Below are positions 61,606-64,000 of a stretch of DNA of 64,000 bases, one piece after another. The translations under genes were made by a program, and so were the position numbers. The notes below the pieces were generated by a model. That model was not told the DNA's origin. It ran no database searches and saw only the letters and a list, made by a program, of their open reading frames with translations. The first letter of the stretch is position 1. Each line of letters starts with the position of its first letter. The stretch comes from Sphingobacterium spiritivorum (lineage in GTDB: Bacteria > Bacteroidota > Bacteroidia > Sphingobacteriales > Sphingobacteriaceae). Location of the stretch: positions 5,146,001 through 5,210,000 of the forward strand of contig NZ_CP068082.1 in assembly GCF_016724845.1 (NCBI RefSeq), written 5' to 3'.

Positions 61606-62769
61606 TTAATTTATAATTAGGTTTTTGACTGTATTTCTGTTTTCTATCTCACATTTGATTCCGGTAAAGTTGAGTTGTCCTACCAGTTCATTTAGCGTCA
61701 TATTTCTTTTCATTTTTCCGGCCCAGCTTCTGTTTTCATTTGGATTCGTAAAAATCACTTTCACATTGTACCAGCGTTCAATCTGTTTCATACCATCGAC
61801 CAGACTATTAGATTCCGTGAAATCAAAATATCCGTTTTTCCAGGCGATATAAGGAGATGGATCGACTTTCATTTTCCTGAATTGCTCTCCGGCTATTGTT
61901 TGTTCTCCCGGCTTCATATACAGTTTCTGGTTATTTTTACGATTCGTTATTTCTACGGATCCCTCTACCAAAGTTGTTCTGCTGTTTTTGTCATTTGCAA
62001 AATCTGTCAGATTAAATGAAGTACCCAGCACTTTTACTTCCTGCCGTCTGCTTTTTATAATAAATGGCCTGTCCTTATCTTTAGCTACCTCAAAATATGC
62101 TTCGCCATCCATTTCCACCATTCTTCTGTCCTTCTCAAATCCTAACGGAAATTTTAATCTGGAAGCAGCGTTCATCCAGACTCTGGTCCCATCCGATAGC
62201 GTTAGTTTATAAGTAGCTCCTGCAGGCACGACAAGTGTCTGATATAACCCGGCGGCTTCTTTATTTTTATCGGTATTTCTGAAGGAGATCATACCCTTAT
62301 CGATGTTGATATTTGCATCCAGTTGTTGTTTTACTTCTTTCTGCGCACTTTCAGGTGTTTCCAGGTCTATTGTACCGCCATTTGCAAGTACCAGATAAGC
62401 TTTATCTGTCGCCGGATACACGACCGTATCTGCGAACGCCCTCTTTGCGGACAGGGGTTGTTTGTCAACTTTTGGAGAGCGAAGGAATAATATTCCTGTG
62501 ACCATAGCAAAAACGACCGCAGCAGCAGCCGCAGTCCAAATCCAGCGTTTAGTACCTTTCTTTTGTTGCAGGGGTTCGTTACCAACAAATTTCTGCTGTA
62601 ATTTTGTCCATGATTCCTGCTTCATATCAGAAAGACGATCCTCAGGAATAGGCAGATCATGCTGACTTATCTGTTCCAGGTAAGAATTAAGCAACTGTTG
62701 CTCTTCATCAGTTGCTTCTCCATTGAGACATTTACGTATAAGCTCTTCGATTTGCTTTGGGTTCATCAT
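61606..62769 (-). CDS. FecR-family anti-sigma factor
   Basis: The 387-residue protein has a full cytoplasmic helical part (1-85: KQIEELIRKCLNGEATDEEQ), a membrane helix (RWIWTAAAAAVVFAMVTGIL), a FecR domain (TLVVPAGATYKLTLSDGTRV, KVLGTSFNLTDFANDKNSRT) and a C-terminal secretin-like fold. It holds the ECF sigma factor encoded 61 bp upstream until the SusC STN domain signals substrate. This is the regular layout, in contrast to the short FecR at 32664. Confidence 0.9.
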   Translation of the reverse strand: MMNPKQIEELIRKCLNGEATDEEQQLLNSYLEQISQHDLPIPEDRLSDMKQESWTKLQQKFVGNEPLQQKKGTKRWIWTAAAAAVVFAMVTGILFLRSPKVDKQPLSAKRAFADTVVYPATDKAYLVLANGGTIDLETPESAQKEVKQQLDANINIDKGMISFRNTDKNKEAAGLYQTLVVPAGATYKLTLSDGTRVWMNAASRLKFPLGFEKDRRMVEMDGEAYFEVAKDKDRPFIIKSRRQEVKVLGTSFNLTDFANDKNSRTTLVEGSVEITNRKNNQKLYMKPGEQTIAGEQFRKMKVDPSPYIAWKNGYFDFTESNSLVDGMKQIERWYNVKVIFTNPNENRSWAGKMKRNMTLNELVGQLNFTGIKCEIENRNTVKNLIIN

Positions 62770-62830
62770 TCTTTATTTGTTATAAAGAGTGAAAAAGCTA
62801 AAGGAGGTAGTAGACAAAAAATATATTTTT

Positions 62831-63358
62831 TTAAAGTTTTTTCTTCAAAACTTTTAACACATTGTTAATCTGCTTTTTAACAGTGTTTTCTGAGATAGCT
62901 AATTTCGCTGCAATTTCCTTCTGACTCAGCTCTTCTTCGCGGCTTAACAGAAAAACCTCTTTCATCTTTGCAGGAAAAGTTTGAATATGTCCCTGTATAT
63001 GTTGGTTTGTTTCGGAAGCATATATATGTTCCAGGACGCTATGCTGTATCCGATTTTGAAGGTGAATCGCAATATCTTCAGCAAGACGTCTGATCTCCTT
63101 TTGCTTTTTGAGTAAAGCCAGGGCATTATTTCTACAGACCATAAAGAGGTAATTATCCAGACTTTCGATAGTTTCCCAACGATCTCTTATCTTCCATATT
63201 GCCATAAAAGAATCCTGCACGATATCCTGCGCTTCTGCTTCCTCGCCAACTATATTGTAACAGAAATGTAACAACTTCTGCCACTGTCGGTCATGCAGCT
63301 TACGCATTACAAATGCCTCTTCTTTTTGACGAAAATCTGTTAATTGACTATCTGCCAT
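62831..63358 (-). CDS. ECF sigma factor of the SusC/SusD locus
   Basis: The 175-residue protein has region 2 (LLHFCYNIVGEEAEAQDIVQ, DSFMAIWKIRDRWETIESLD) and region 4 (FPAKMKEVFLLSREEELSQK, EIAAKLAISENTVKKQINNV). It probably drives the SusC/SusD genes when FecR releases it. It is the first gene of the minus-strand set sigma-FecR-SusC-SusD. No exact TAnnTTTG box was found in its 238 bp upstream region (63359-63596). Confidence 0.9.
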   Translation of the reverse strand: MADSQLTDFRQKEEAFVMRKLHDRQWQKLLHFCYNIVGEEAEAQDIVQDSFMAIWKIRDRWETIESLDNYLFMVCRNNALALLKKQKEIRRLAEDIAIHLQNRIQHSVLEHIYASETNQHIQGHIQTFPAKMKEVFLLSREEELSQKEIAAKLAISENTVKKQINNVLKVLKKKL

Positions 63359-63531
63359 ATCATTTCACAACTTAAATTCTCTCTGGTCGATGGTCTTAAA
63401 ATTGGTGTTTACTGTTCTACGAACCAATTTAGATAATAAATTTCAATATCAGTGGCCTTAGTTAATAAATTTAATGGATTACTACCTGATTTAGCTGTAT
63501 ATCAAAGTCTTTTTACATCGATCCAAATAGC

Positions 63532-63564
63532 GACGGAGCCTTACCAGTCTGGCAAAGCTCCGTC
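63532..63564. terminator. Hairpin after the partial receptor gene
   Basis: GACGGAGC (63532-63539) pairs with GCTCCGTC (63557-63564), with an inner CCAG/CTGG pair. The T-run is weak. Confidence 0.5.
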
Positions 63565-63596
63565 AATTAGTGTGGATCAGCGTATTAAATAAGTTG

Positions 63597-64000
63597 TTAG
63601 AATTTGCAGCTCATAGTCAGTCTGTAATTTCGGGGAGCATCTGCCTGCCAGGAATATACCGGAGTAGTAAAGTAATTCGTATAATAAGCTCCTCCGGCCA
63701 GAAGATATTTGTCCAGCAGATTATTGACATTGAGGCGGACTGAAAATGCTTTGTGTCTGTAGCCCAGTCCTCCGTCAAAACGCAGGTAATCCTCCAGATT
63801 ATATTCCGGATTATCATTCGAATAAAATCCTGTAGCTCGATCGCTGTTGCTGGACATACCTGCATTAAAACTCAATCCTTTTAATTTTCCACTTATCAAT
63901 TCATAATCCAGCCACACATTTGCAATATGCTTATCTGCACCGTCAAGTCGCTGTCCTACGAAGAACTGATTTCCAACGCCTTCATTAAGTTTCGTAATCT
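63597..64000 (-). CDS. TonB-dependent receptor, C-terminal part (runs off the window)
   Basis: The frame is open to the window edge and ends at 63597. The visible 133 or so residues include VGQRLDGADKHIANVWLDYE, GLGYRHKAFSVRLNVNNLLD, KYLLAGGAYYTNYFTTPVYS and end APRNYRLTMSCKF. These are the last strands and the Phe C-terminus of a FhuE/FpvA-like siderophore receptor. It is upstream of, and in the same direction as, the sigma factor gene, 238 bp away, separated by a hairpin. The start and substrate cannot be seen. Confidence 0.8.
   Translation of the reverse strand, partial: ITKLNEGVGNQFFVGQRLDGADKHIANVWLDYELISGKLKGLSFNAGMSSNSDRATGFYSNDNPEYNLEDYLRFDGGLGYRHKAFSVRLNVNNLLDKYLLAGGAYYTNYFTTPVYSWQADAPRNYRLTMSCKF

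Overview
The window looks like a chromosomal piece of a Sphingobacteriaceae-type Bacteroidota, most like Sphingobacterium; this is an inference from gene content, with no database search behind it. The signs are SusC/SusD pairs, several TonB-dependent receptors with carboxypeptidase-like N-termini, ECF sigma/FecR pairs, many lipoproteins with an SC(S/K) lipobox, moderately AT-rich DNA, and the Bacteroidota promoter form TTG-N19-20-TAnnTTTG upstream of many genes. No rRNA, tRNA, CRISPR array or intact insertion sequence was seen.

Layout. 1-287 is the end of a DinB/YfiT-type gene broken by a one-base frameshift. 369-4549 (minus) is a tight five-gene operon running from an outer-membrane TonB receptor through a thioredoxin-like protein, an unlisted 55-residue protein and a TPR-like protein to an inner-membrane ZIP/GufA transporter. 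It is divergent from a DtxR-family regulator, and a GTTAG/CTAAC palindrome lies between the -33 and -7 boxes of the receptor promoter. 5555-8529 has a lipoprotein and an overlapping PAP2 phosphatase / phosphoethanolamine transferase pair, probably for lipid A remodelling. 9614-15273 is a toxin-immunity locus: a secreted multidomain protein with a His-rich HNH-like region, then six tandem SUKH-like immunity paralogues and a broken seventh, bracketed by two copies of a REP-like hairpin repeat.

15600-31215 is a mixed housekeeping and accessory stretch. It holds small lipoproteins, a lone SMI1/KNR4 protein, DUF2200, a TPR protein, a MutS-like ATPase, a DUF6265-YCII fusion, a bulb-lectin lipoprotein, a rifampin ADP-ribosyltransferase (arr), fabH, and a divergent MocR regulator / EamA exporter pair. 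31305-32531 is an RCC1-repeat lipoprotein.

32664-50005 and on to 53848 is dominated by iron or metal acquisition. One long operon encodes a short FecR, a STN-type TonB receptor, a DUF4876 lipoprotein, a DUF6850-type barrel, a di-haem peroxidase and, unusually last, the ECF sigma factor. It is followed by a siderophore-type esterase, a YncE-like beta-propeller, a Fat/Ycl-type catecholate-siderophore ABC system and a siderophore-interacting reductase. A convergent minus-strand set encodes a second TonB receptor, a DUF4374 protein, a second YncE-like propeller and a Fur-like protein reduced to its DNA-binding half.

54139-63358 is a glycoprotein-utilisation locus: an M60 metallopeptidase with a ricin-type lectin domain, convergent to SusD, SusC, FecR and an ECF sigma factor. 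63597-64000 is the C-terminal end of another TonB receptor running off the window.
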